A DNA stretch of 50,612 bases from Vallitaleaceae bacterium (GTDB lineage: Bacteria > Bacillota > Clostridia > Lachnospirales > Vallitaleaceae), in contig JANQFZ010000033.1 in the NCBI GenBank assembly GCA_028277605.1, positions 1 through 50,612 of the forward strand. The letters run 5' to 3'. The notes below the pieces were generated by a model that saw nothing but the letters and a program-made list of their open reading frames with translations, ran no database searches and was not told the origin of the DNA. Positions 25,292 to 33,512 of the stretch are shown piece by piece; positions within the stretch are counted from its first letter, which is position 1, and the number at the start of each line of letters is the position of its first letter. Position numbers and translations under genes: made by a program.

Positions 25292-26395
25292 TCACTTAAT
25301 TGAAATAAACTCAAATAATTCAGGATCACTTGTCTCTTCTTTAACTAGCTTACTCTGCTCACTATCTTTCATAGGTTGTTCCACAAGATAATCCTCCCAG
25401 CCATTATCGCTTTGTCCAAACCAACAAATACTATAACGTCTCTCCACAGTATCCATTACAACGGACTTTATACTTCCAAACCATTGTTTATAATAGTAAC
25501 TACTCATACCCTCTGGATATTTTTTAAGCAGCATATCCTTAATCTGTGCTTCTTTGAAGTCGGTGTTTGTTTCTAAAAATTGTACTAACTTTTCGTAGCG
25601 TACAATAGAGTTTCTCATAGCCATAGGCTCATAATGTTGAATCTCTGGAAGTACAATATGATTCGTATTACATACATATTTTTTGGCACATTCCTCAGAA
25701 ATCTGCTGATATGCTTTATGACCATCTATTGTTTCTAACAAAACTGCATTTCCCTTGTCATCTGCTAAAATCAAATTAATATTATAGGCAATAGGTATTT
25801 CTAGTGTTAATTTTAGAGCTTCTTCTACATTTTTGCAATTGTCTAGTATACTTCGTATAACAGCCCAAAATTGAAGTCCCTTAATTTTTGGCACTTTCAT
25901 TCCTTCTATATTACCTACAGGCAATCCACAAGAAGCCATAGATACTGCAAGACCACACTCATTAATGCCTTCCGTCCTTCCGAACCCTACTATAGTGCCT
26001 CCAATATGTGTATACTTGCCTTTAGCTTGCATTCGACATACGGTTAGGTCTTCATCAGCAATACTAAACTCATAATTCCTAGCTAGTCTCGTATGACCAT
26101 CTTCCATTTCACTTCCAAGTATAGCAAGCCCTGAACATCTTGGTATCAAATAGGTCATCCATGAAAATGCAATATCTTTTATTGCTAGCTTTGCTTCCTC
26201 TGCAAAGCCTTCTAATTCCTCTCTTAACCCAGGGCAATACTTATCATAAATCTCCATTGCCTCTTCTACTTCTTTTTCTGTAAAAAAAGTGGGGGCAGGC
26301 ATATTAAATTTCTTAACATCTAGTTTTCTAGCAAGTTGTTTTCCTATTTCTTTGTGTGTCCCACTTACTTCATAATACTTAACTTTTTGTTTCAT
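25292..26395 (-). CDS. C45-family Ntn-hydrolase / acyltransferase-like protein
   Basis: The protein has 367 residues from the ATG at 26395, or 380 from an earlier in-frame ATG at 26434. It matches the peptidase C45 (acyl-coenzyme A:6-aminopenicillanate acyltransferase-like) family. The pattern begins YYEVSGTHKEIGKQLA and includes the nucleophile cysteine in PRCSGLAI (C87 from the chosen start), after which self-cleavage would occur. Further on are ARNYEF, GINECGLAVS and NHIVLPEIQHYEPM. Members hydrolyse or transfer amide-linked acyl groups, but the natural substrate is generally unknown. No secretion signal is seen. The start is uncertain: AAGGA stands 7 bases before 26395. It is a single gene without obvious partners. 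Confidence 0.8.
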   Translation of the reverse strand: MKQKVKYYEVSGTHKEIGKQLARKLDVKKFNMPAPTFFTEKEVEEAMEIYDKYCPGLREELEGFAEEAKLAIKDIAFSWMTYLIPRCSGLAILGSEMEDGHTRLARNYEFSIADEDLTVCRMQAKGKYTHIGGTIVGFGRTEGINECGLAVSMASCGLPVGNIEGMKVPKIKGLQFWAVIRSILDNCKNVEEALKLTLEIPIAYNINLILADDKGNAVLLETIDGHKAYQQISEECAKKYVCNTNHIVLPEIQHYEPMAMRNSIVRYEKLVQFLETNTDFKEAQIKDMLLKKYPEGMSSYYYKQWFGSIKSVVMDTVERRYSICWFGQSDNGWEDYLVEQPMKDSEQSKLVKEETSDPELFEFISIK

Positions 26396-26573
26396 CATAG
26401 AATCCTTCATCCCTTTCCTATTGGTTGAATTCATTCTACACCTTAACTTATTATTAATCCTGTCATTTTTTGCACAGATTTGACAGATTTATTTTTTATT
26501 TACTGGAATCCTTGTTTTACGTACGTAATCTCTATCATAAAATCCAAACTCAACTACTCTAACTTAAGATTTC

Positions 26574-26780
26574 TTAACTTATCTTCAACACACCAACAAC
26601 CTTACCACTTATATAAACTTCTTGCACGTCCCTCATCATTGGTTCATATTTACTATTTTCAGCTACTAACATGAGTTTATTACTTGTTTTTATTACTTTT
26701 TCTATTGTTGCTTCGTCATCAATGATATCAATAGCTATATCATAATTATCAATATTACTATTCTCTTTCCGAATCAAAAA
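26574..26780 (-). pseudogene. Remnant of a LexA-like (S24 peptidase) C-terminal domain
   Basis: The translated stretch from FLIRKENSN to the stop codon aligns with the end of LexA: DEATIEKVIK then LVAENSKYEP then GKVVGVLKI. The upstream half, including the DNA-binding domain and the catalytic serine (GDSM region), is absent. The catalytic lysine after the ATV/ATI motif is replaced by glutamate in a direct alignment to E. coli LexA (TVKR versus TIEK). The open frame continues upstream to 26888, but that part runs over the FNT terminator and encodes nothing recognisable. It is therefore a decayed fragment, not a working repressor. Confidence 0.72.
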
Positions 26781-26830
26781 ATGATGCAACACAAAAAAAG
26801 CCATAACATTACATAAACATAATTTAAAAA

Positions 26831-26848
26831 GAGACCAAATCTGGTCTC
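26831..26848 (-). terminator. Rho-independent terminator of the FNT gene
   Basis: Arms GAGACCA and TGGTCTC (7 perfect pairs, 4-base loop) with five T residues after the 3' arm on the minus strand, 20 bases past the FNT stop codon. Confidence 0.8.
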
Positions 26849-26868
26849 CATAGTATTCGTAAGGTACA

Positions 26869-27666
26869 TCATAGGTCTCTCTTAACATTTTTATTATTTA
26901 TTCTTATGTCTTTATAAGCTAATAAGTAGTTAACTACAGAAACGATAACACCACCACCAATAAAATTACCTATAGCAGCAATGAGCAAATTATAAAAAAT
27001 CTCAAGTAATGTGATATCTCCACCAGTAAAATAAGCGGTAAACAAATAATACATATTAGCAACGACATGTTCTGTGCCACTAAGAACAAATACTGTAATA
27101 GATAGCCAAACAACAATAATTTTTGCAATTTCATCACGACAGCTGTATGCAAGGCATACCCCTGTTGACACTATTATGTTGCAGAGAATAGCACTAGAAA
27201 ACAATTGTCCTAGTGGCATATGTACTTTATGTATGGATTTTTGTATAATAAGCTGCATGATCTTCTCATCAAAAATTCCAGATGCATGCGTCATAAAAGC
27301 TGCAAATATTGCTCCCAATAAGTTGGCAATTAATATAATTACTAATATTCGAAAAATCCTACTGACTCTAGTTCTTCCATCATAAACAGCAACCATCACC
27401 ATGCTGTCACTTGTAAATAGTTCAGCTTGCATAATTAATATTGCAATGATGCCTAGAGGGAAAACTAGAGCACCTAAGAAACCTCCTAGTCCCGGATCAG
27501 CTACTGTTGCAGCTAGTTTAAAATATCCAATAGCACCTAGAGATATATATATTCCTGCTAAGATGCCTTGTACTAGTAATATAATGAATCTTTTATCTGC
27601 TTTATGCTTACTTTGATAGAGTATATATTTTGTTAATGCTTTTGGTCCAGAATAATTTTTTGTCAT
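26869..27666 (-). CDS. Formate/nitrite transporter (FNT) family channel
   Basis: The 265-residue protein has six membrane segments and the FNT landmarks. AELFTSDSMV sits in the first half-repeat, CNIIVSTGVCLA in the second, and GTEHVVANMYY carries the central pore histidine. FNT proteins form pentameric channels for formate, nitrite, hydrosulphide or lactate. The family call is firm; the ion is not determined, and no pyruvate-formate lyase or nitrite reductase gene lies nearby. The ATG at 27666 follows GGAGG by 4 bases and is preferred over 27705. A clean terminator follows. Confidence 0.9.
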   Translation of the reverse strand: MTKNYSGPKALTKYILYQSKHKADKRFIILLVQGILAGIYISLGAIGYFKLAATVADPGLGGFLGALVFPLGIIAILIMQAELFTSDSMVMVAVYDGRTRVSRIFRILVIILIANLLGAIFAAFMTHASGIFDEKIMQLIIQKSIHKVHMPLGQLFSSAILCNIIVSTGVCLAYSCRDEIAKIIVVWLSITVFVLSGTEHVVANMYYLFTAYFTGGDITLLEIFYNLLIAAIGNFIGGGVIVSVVNYLLAYKDIRINNKNVKRDL

Positions 27667-27746
27667 AGTTCCTCCTGTTATCTTTTTAGTTGTTGTAAAT
27701 GTCATAATTTTTATTTCATATTAGATGTATAAGAAGATATAACCTC

Positions 27747-28217
27747 TTACTTATATTTATTTAATATTTCTTTTGGAATATGACAATAATCATTTGGGCA
27801 TCTAGTTAACCTATCTTGATGTTCTTCTGCACTTCTCACGTAATTCGTAAGAGGTAATACTTCAACAACTATAAGGTCACTGTCATTTCTTTTACTAATG
27901 AATGATTTCGCCTCTTCCAAATGTTTAGAATCTTCACTATACACTCCTGTTCTGTATTTCTCACCAACATCCTGTCCTTGTTTGTTCAAACTATATACAT
28001 CAATTATCTCAAAGAAATATCCCATTAATTGCTCAATAGTTACAATCCTTGGATCAAATTTTGTTTTTACACATTCAGCATAGCCATCATAGTCACACTC
28101 AAGTGTATTATTTGTTCCATTCGCTCTTCCTGCTTCTGTAAATTTAACACCAGGTAAGGTTTTTATGAATGCTTGTACTCCCCATAGACATCCACCTGCA
28201 AAATATACTGTTTCCAT
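27747..28217 (-). CDS. Divergent peptide-methionine (S)-S-oxide reductase (MsrA family)
   Basis: The 156-residue protein follows the MsrA fold in order: YFAGGCLWG with the catalytic cysteine C10, LPGVKFTEAG, YAECVKTKFDP with the conserved glutamate E48, and KQGQDVGEKYRTGVY. It differs from standard MsrA at several active-site positions. GCFWG is GCLWG here, the GYAGG tyrosine is arginine (R31), and HAE is YAE. Standard MsrA reduces methionine-S-sulphoxide; with these changes the substrate may differ. The start has GAGGAGG before it. It stands between the FNT and rlmH genes, all on the minus strand. Confidence 0.85.
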   Translation of the reverse strand: METVYFAGGCLWGVQAFIKTLPGVKFTEAGRANGTNNTLECDYDGYAECVKTKFDPRIVTIEQLMGYFFEIIDVYSLNKQGQDVGEKYRTGVYSEDSKHLEEAKSFISKRNDSDLIVVEVLPLTNYVRSAEEHQDRLTRCPNDYCHIPKEILNKYK

Positions 28218-28300
28218 ATTGTACCTCCTCTTTGGTCAAATTACAGTTAAACTAATATTACTATAATATTCTAAAGGAGAATTTAAGAAGAAAACTTCAA

Positions 28301-28780
28301 TCACTTATGATACGGTTCACCATGAATAATCCTAAACCCCCGATAGACTTGCTCTAATACCATAACCCGAAAAAGCTGATGAGGAAAGGTCATTTTTGAA
28401 AAGCTTATCCTTGTATCTGCTCTCGTTAAGACTTGCTTTGATAGACCAAGGGAACCTCCAATAACAAAGGCTATTTTGCTTTTTCCTGATACTTGCAGCT
28501 CTTTAATTTTCTCAGAAAAATCTTCTGATGATAGCATTTGACCGTTTAGATCTAATGCTATACAGTACATAGTATCTTTAACTTTTCTAAGTATGACATT
28601 TCCTTCTTTTTCTTTAATGTGTTCTTCCTCTTTATGTGACGGCTTATCTGGAGTCTTCTCATCTGGTACTTCTATGATTTGCAATGTACAATACCTAGAG
28701 AGACGTTTGGTATATTCCTTTATCGCTTGCTTGAGGTAGTTTTCCTTTAGCTTTCCAACAGTAATAAGGGTTATTGTCAT
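28301..28780 (-). CDS. rlmH: 23S rRNA (pseudouridine-1915-N3)-methyltransferase
   Basis: The 159-residue SPOUT-class enzyme methylates pseudouridine 1915 in 23S rRNA of the assembled 70S ribosome, using S-adenosylmethionine. Visible landmarks are the start [13 protein letters not shown], the cofactor loop [10 protein letters not shown] and the highly conserved C-terminus [17 protein letters not shown]. Length is normal. It follows murA by 130 bases with a terminator-like hairpin between. In Bacillus the gene lies at the end of the yyc (wal) locus, so this position keeps an old neighbourhood. Confidence 0.97.
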   Translation of the reverse strand: MTITLITVGKLKENYLKQAIKEYTKRLSRYCTLQIIEVPDEKTPDKPSHKEEEHIKEKEGNVILRKVKDTMYCIALDLNGQMLSSEDFSEKIKELQVSGKSKIAFVIGGSLGLSKQVLTRADTRISFSKMTFPHQLFRVMVLEQVYRGFRIIHGEPYHK

Positions 28781-28814
28781 TTGTATAACTCCCTTTTCAA
28801 AATATGATCAAACT

Positions 28815-28848
28815 AAAGCCTTACTGATCCAAAATTGAGTAAGGCTTT
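28815..28848 (-). terminator. Terminator-like hairpin after murA
   Basis: Arms AAAGCCTTACT and AGTAAGGCTTT, 11 perfect pairs with a 12-base loop, about 60 bases past the murA stop. The T-tract is short (TTTAGTTT). Confidence 0.6.
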
Positions 28849-28910
28849 AAGTATACTTTATATATTCTATTTTTGGGCTAAATCTCAAAAAGTAAGAATA
28901 CCATAGTTTT

Positions 28911-30197
28911 CTATACAACTTTAAATATTTTCTTATCTGGCTTTTCTGAGACGCGTACTATATCCGCTCCTAAGGCTCTAAGCTTTTCCTCGATGTGCTC
29001 ATATCCCCTGTCAATGTACTGTATATTATTAACGATAGTTTCTCCCTCTGCGCCTAATCCTGCTAGAATAAGGGCAGCACCAGCTCTTAAATCTGGAGCA
29101 CTTACTTCAGCACCTGATAGATTGGAGATTCCTTCAATAATGGCTGTATTGCCTTCTACTTTGATATTTGCTCCCATTCGGCTTAGCTCATCTGTATACA
29201 TAAATCTATTTTCAAAAATGCTTTCAGTAATAATACTGGTTCCTTTAATCATTGACAAAAGTGTTGTTACTTGTGGCTGCATATCCGTTGGAAATCCTGG
29301 ATAGGGTAGTGTTTTTAAATGAATGCTTTTAAGCGGCTTATTCACTAACACTCTAAGTGCTTCGTCGTATTCTTCAATAGCAACACCTATTTCTGTGAGC
29401 TTGGCTGATATTGCTTCCATATGTTTAGGAATAATGTTATTAATAGTAATGTCGCCACCTGTTATAGCAGCAGCAATCATGTATGTCCCTGCTTCTATCT
29501 GATCAGGTATGATCATATACTCTGTCCCATGTAGCTTATTAACACCATTAATTCTAATAATATCAGTTCCCGCTCCTTTGATATCGGCACCCATACTATT
29601 AAGAAAATTGGCTACATCTACTATATGTGGCTCTTTTGCGGGGTTCTCTATGACAGTTGTTCCTTCTGCCATTGTAGCGGCAAGCATAATATTAATTGTG
29701 GCACCTACACTTACTACATCAAGATAGATATTCGCACCCTTGAGTCCGCTAGTACTTGCATGTATCATCCCATGTTCAACTTTTACCGCTGCTCCTAAAG
29801 CTTCAAAACCTTTAATATGCTGGTCAATAGGTCTATTACCAATATTACAGCCTCCTGGCAGGGCTACCTGCGCATTAGAAAATCTACCAAGTAAAGCACC
29901 TAGTAGATAATATGACGCTCTTATTTTTTTTATAAAATCATAATTAACCCTGTAATCTTTAATTTCTTTACTATTAATTCGAACTTTGTCTTGATCTATG
30001 TAATCTATTTTAGCACCTAAATTTTCCATGCTTTTAAGTAGTACTCTAACGTCATTAACATTTGGGATATTTTCAATAACACAGGTATCATGACATAGAA
30101 TAGAAGCTGATAAAATAGCTAAAGCAGCATTTTTAGCTCCGCTAATTCCTACTTGACCCTGTAGTGGTTTTTTCCCTTTAATAATAAATTGATCCAT
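28911..30197 (-). CDS. murA: UDP-N-acetylglucosamine 1-carboxyvinyltransferase
   Basis: The 428-residue cytoplasmic enzyme makes the first committed step of peptidoglycan synthesis, adding enolpyruvate from PEP to UDP-GlcNAc. The start of the chain (FIIKGKKPLQGQVGISGAKN) and the active-site loop LPGGCNIGNRP with C117, the cysteine modified by fosfomycin, are both intact, so the drug target looks sensitive. The C-terminus contains DLRAGAALILAG. The ATG at 30197 with GTGAGGTG is preferred; the frame extends to 30227 without a ribosome site. It follows yycI by about 70 bases and is probably co-transcribed with the wal genes. Confidence 0.96.
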   Translation of the reverse strand: MDQFIIKGKKPLQGQVGISGAKNAALAILSASILCHDTCVIENIPNVNDVRVLLKSMENLGAKIDYIDQDKVRINSKEIKDYRVNYDFIKKIRASYYLLGALLGRFSNAQVALPGGCNIGNRPIDQHIKGFEALGAAVKVEHGMIHASTSGLKGANIYLDVVSVGATINIMLAATMAEGTTVIENPAKEPHIVDVANFLNSMGADIKGAGTDIIRINGVNKLHGTEYMIIPDQIEAGTYMIAAAITGGDITINNIIPKHMEAISAKLTEIGVAIEEYDEALRVLVNKPLKSIHLKTLPYPGFPTDMQPQVTTLLSMIKGTSIITESIFENRFMYTDELSRMGANIKVEGNTAIIEGISNLSGAEVSAPDLRAGAALILAGLGAEGETIVNNIQYIDRGYEHIEEKLRALGADIVRVSEKPDKKIFKVV

Positions 30198-30268
30198 CTC
30201 GCACCTCACTGTTAATTTATGAACCATGGTATATTATAGCACACTAATCAAAAAATGTAAAAGTGCAT

Positions 30269-31144
30269 TTAATTTCTTACTATTTTATTCGTATAAGCAT
30301 TGATAAAATATATCTCTTTGTTACTTAATCCTATTCTATAGTAAGGAAATGCCATACAGCTATGCTCATTTTTTAATTCTTCTATACCAACGTAATATCC
30401 AATGTCTACATCCATTATTCTCATCTCTTCTTCCGACTGTTCATCCTTAATATGATTCATAAAATTGTAAAGCGCATGATCAAACGGTACCATTTCATTT
30501 TTACCGCCTTCCATTTTTAAAGGCATTGCTTTACAATAAGCAGCGTTGATTATGCCTTTGTTGGTCATGATAAGATGAATGCAACTATTAAATATCAGTT
30601 CCCCTCTGTAGACTTCATTAAATTCAATTGTATACTTATTTTCTTGCTTGTGAAAATAAGTCAATTTGAAGGAAGTATCATTAATAGTTAATTTTTTAAC
30701 AAATTCTTTGGCTGTTTTAACTATATCAGTTTCTGAAAAAGTATCTGGTACATACCTTCCACCACCACTGGTATAATGAATATGTCCTAACTGCCCACTA
30801 ATGTCTAGAGTGATTGTTTCGTTGTTGGATACATATTTGATTTTCTCTGGTGTATAGATTGGCTTGATATCAACATCATTATCCAAGAGATGGCTGGCTA
30901 TTTTCTTGATATCCTCTTCATTAACATCTGATGGAGCAACAAGAAGCGGTTCTTTAGGACTATAGTCTGTAATGATATCTTCAAGGTATAAATTATTTTC
31001 ATTAAAAACCTTAATAAGCTGGGCTATTCGTTCTTTAGAAAGTGTATATTCATCTTTCTTTTTGAGTTGATAAGCCCCATAAAATAATATATTGATAAAT
31101 AAAAATATGACTATAAAAATAGTTATAACTCTATCCCAATTCAT
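30269..31144 (-). CDS. yycI: WalRK regulatory protein YycI
   Basis: The 291-residue protein has the YycI form: a short N-terminus, MNWDRVITIF, one membrane helix (about 7-26) and an extracytoplasmic domain. In Bacillus, YycH and YycI form a membrane complex with WalK and restrain the kinase; in Staphylococcus they activate it. The gene starts four bases after yycH ends, with AGGTGATAAA before its ATG, so the two are coupled. Sequence conservation in this family is low, and the call rests on N-terminal pattern, size and position in the operon. Confidence 0.85.
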   Translation of the reverse strand: MNWDRVITIFIVIFLFINILFYGAYQLKKKDEYTLSKERIAQLIKVFNENNLYLEDIITDYSPKEPLLVAPSDVNEEDIKKIASHLLDNDVDIKPIYTPEKIKYVSNNETITLDISGQLGHIHYTSGGGRYVPDTFSETDIVKTAKEFVKKLTINDTSFKLTYFHKQENKYTIEFNEVYRGELIFNSCIHLIMTNKGIINAAYCKAMPLKMEGGKNEMVPFDHALYNFMNHIKDEQSEEEMRIMDVDIGYYVGIEELKNEHSCMAFPYYRIGLSNKEIYFINAYTNKIVRN

Positions 31145-31148
31145 TTTA

Positions 31149-32540
31149 TCACCTATCTAAGCTAATGACATTGGTCATGTTTTCTGTTTCTATTGCCCAT
31201 GTAAAGTCTGCCATATTCAATCGTTCCATATAGTAGGATAAATACATACTTTCAATCATAATTTGTTCAGCATCCCTATGCTTATAAAAATCATCTAAAG
31301 CCTGAACATAATTACTGTCAAAACCTGTCATCTGTTCTATAATTTCTTCCTTTTCTAATAACAATCTTTTATAATAGATTACCTTATTATTGGTAACCTT
31401 TACAACCATTGGATAAACCAAGTCATAATTCTCTTTGATGTGAGAGGATAAAAGCATCTTCACTCCATTAAATCTATAAGAATAATAGAATGTAGCTTCA
31501 TGGTCTGACACTTGTATATGGTCAAGATAATACTCCTGCTCGATAAGACTGGAGTCATTTTCAAGAAACTTATCTGCAATATAAAAAGCTTCAAGGACAG
31601 ATTGCTTTTGTTCTTCTTCTACTTTTCTATTATGATATTCAAGTATACCGTCATAGTTATATTTTAATATAATACTTCCATCTCCATATAGAGTTACATT
31701 TTCATCATCACTTTTAGTTTCTACCTTTAATTCTGGATTCTCAAAAAACTGATTAATAAAGGTATTAAAAGATACAGTATTTAAAGAATCTCCATCCATA
31801 AATGGAGTCTTAAAGTATAATTTTTCAAAATAGGTGAGTGTTTGTGAAGGCAACGGAATCAGTGTATTGTAATTAAAAAGTTTGAATCCATCTTTTAAGG
31901 TGGATATATAAACAGGCAAATGGCTTTGCTGTAATTGATAAATACTAGTGTTTAAGGATTCGTTAGCAGATAGCAAAAGACTTTTATCCACTTTATATCC
32001 TTCAAGATGATTATCATACTGATAGTAAAAATAAATATGTATATGCTTCTCATTATCCGCTGGAGTAAGTATAACCTGATTAAACTGCTCCATATTCTGT
32101 TTTAAATCTTCCATTTTAATACCTAAATCATCCATAAAAAGGTGTGTATCTATATTAAACGAATAATTAAAGATAACGCTTTTATTGTTTAATAGTTCCT
32201 TTAGGTTTGGTGGTTCTTGAATAGAAACCCCTTTGTTTTGTAGAGCTTTAAATAGGGTCATGCTACTAGTCATAATTTTACTAAACTGAGGATGGGTTGG
32301 CTTAATGGAAGTAAATTCATTTTCATTGTCATTGAAATGTACGTAGATCGCTTCTGGCATAATAAACATACCCTTCCTATAAGGTCTTGTATCATAGGTG
32401 GGTACTGACTCTTGAAAGAAACTATAAAAAAAGTTACGATCTGATATATCATCAAACCATAACCTGGATGCCTGATAGATACTGGTTATAATAAGTACTA
32501 TTAATATTAAAGATTTTATCCATTTGATACTTAGTTTCAT
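31149..32540 (-). CDS. yycH: WalRK regulatory protein YycH
   Basis: The protein of about 463 residues has one N-terminal membrane helix (about 8-23) and a long extracytoplasmic part that starts SRLWFDDISDRNFF. This matches YycH, the partner of YycI in tuning WalK activity. The ATG at 32540 has GGTGAT before it; a GTG at 32549 is an alternative. It lies 12 bases after the unknown secreted gene and four bases before yycI. The call rests on layout and operon position more than on motifs. Confidence 0.85.
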   Translation of the reverse strand: MKLSIKWIKSLILIVLIITSIYQASRLWFDDISDRNFFYSFFQESVPTYDTRPYRKGMFIMPEAIYVHFNDNENEFTSIKPTHPQFSKIMTSSMTLFKALQNKGVSIQEPPNLKELLNNKSVIFNYSFNIDTHLFMDDLGIKMEDLKQNMEQFNQVILTPADNEKHIHIYFYYQYDNHLEGYKVDKSLLLSANESLNTSIYQLQQSHLPVYISTLKDGFKLFNYNTLIPLPSQTLTYFEKLYFKTPFMDGDSLNTVSFNTFINQFFENPELKVETKSDDENVTLYGDGSIILKYNYDGILEYHNRKVEEEQKQSVLEAFYIADKFLENDSSLIEQEYYLDHIQVSDHEATFYYSYRFNGVKMLLSSHIKENYDLVYPMVVKVTNNKVIYYKRLLLEKEEIIEQMTGFDSNYVQALDDFYKHRDAEQIMIESMYLSYYMERLNMADFTWAIETENMTNVISLDR

Positions 32541-32552
32541 ATTTATCACCAG

Positions 32553-33395
32553 TTATTTAATTGCCCATTCAGTTACTTCATATAAAAATCCTTGTTCTTC
32601 AAATATTTCTTCTAATAAATCATAGTCATCATTTTCTGACTCATTATTATTAAAATCTAAGTCAATATTCTCCAACTTATCTTTTGTTGTTTCTTCTTTT
32701 CGATTGATAGTATACTGTCTGTGCAATAAAGAATTATCCTTTTTAACTACAACAATGACATAATTAGAACCAATAAAATCAAACTCTAAAACCTCACTGT
32801 AAAGACCAGAAGCCCCTATATTTTTAATAGATTCAAAGTTAACATGATAACAAGAACTATCTTTTGTATAGATTAACACACCTACCGATGTCCCCTTAAC
32901 TCCTTCTCCAGATATATTCATCATTGAAGCAAAGGTTGGCGTTACCTCTTTTTCAAAACCTTTAGTTAAATATAAATAATTAAAATCATTAATATCCTTG
33001 GGTAATGGCTCACTTACATCAGGAACGTTATCAGGCTCAATAACCAAGTATTCTTCTTGAGTTATATCTTCATATTTATTGTCCAAGTCTACAGACTCTA
33101 AGTTATTAGCATTATCTGGATCTAGTGTTGATTGGGATTTAATCTCAGAAGTATTGCCATATTCTGCTTGTGTATCTTTACAAAATATATCTTCTCTAGT
33201 TATTGGTCGTTCTTCTTGTTCACTATTATCCTCAGATACAAACTCAAAGTATTGGTCAATATCAATATTAAAAGTTCTAAAAAACTCATAGGATTGTAAG
33301 TCCTCTTGATTGACTATAGAAGCACATGCAAATGTCGGTACGCATAATACACTGACCATAATGAGAGATACTATAATTGTACATCTTTTTAACAT
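32553..33395 (-). CDS. Secreted protein of unknown function inside the wal operon
   Basis: I do not recognise a named family. The 280-residue protein starts with a signal peptide (MLKRCTIIVSLIMVSVLC, likely cleaved after ACA or nearby). A long acidic, Asp/Glu/Ser-rich and probably disordered region follows (about 35-140). Next is a compact beta-rich domain (about 140-235) with GTSVGVLIYT, IGASGLYSEVLEFDFIG and YVIVVVKKDN, reminiscent of small Ig-like modules of clostridial surface proteins. The C-terminal tail is acidic. It is placed between walK and yycH, a position without a counterpart in Bacillus or Staphylococcus. The ATG at 33395 has GAGGTG 6 bases upstream. The gap before it holds a perfect WalR-type repeat and a TATAAT, so it may have its own WalR-controlled promoter. 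Confidence 0.75.
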   Translation of the reverse strand: MLKRCTIIVSLIMVSVLCVPTFACASIVNQEDLQSYEFFRTFNIDIDQYFEFVSEDNSEQEERPITREDIFCKDTQAEYGNTSEIKSQSTLDPDNANNLESVDLDNKYEDITQEEYLVIEPDNVPDVSEPLPKDINDFNYLYLTKGFEKEVTPTFASMMNISGEGVKGTSVGVLIYTKDSSCYHVNFESIKNIGASGLYSEVLEFDFIGSNYVIVVVKKDNSLLHRQYTINRKEETTKDKLENIDLDFNNNESENDDYDLLEEIFEEQGFLYEVTEWAIK

Positions 33396-33425
33396 ATGCC
33401 TCACCTCTTTCATTCTATAGCCTTA

Positions 33426-33431
33426 ATTATA
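33426..33431 (-). promoter_or_regulatory. Candidate -10 element before the unknown wal-operon gene
   Basis: TATAAT on the minus strand with no good -35 at the expected distance. The WalR-type repeat (33442-33458) occupies that place, as at activator-dependent promoters. It would start transcription near 33419. Confidence 0.45.
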
Positions 33432-33441
33432 CATTCATAAT

Positions 33442-33458
33442 ATTACAGTTGTATTACA
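33442..33458 (-). promoter_or_regulatory. WalR-box-like direct repeat before the unknown wal-operon gene
   Basis: Minus strand: TGTAAT, five bases (ACAAC), TGTAAT. Both hexamers fit the published WalR/YycF consensus TGTWAH-N5-TGTWAH. It lies in the 117-base gap between the walK stop and the next gene. Confidence 0.6.
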
Positions 33459-33512
33459 ACCCGTTAACTATTACTTAACAACTTTAACCACTTAAGATTC
33501 TAGCTTATAGTA

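Noticed and set aside
25155..25391. A 78-codon plus-strand frame between EcsC and the C45 hydrolase
   Set aside because: It has no ribosome site or family likeness, and its second half is antisense to the hydrolase.
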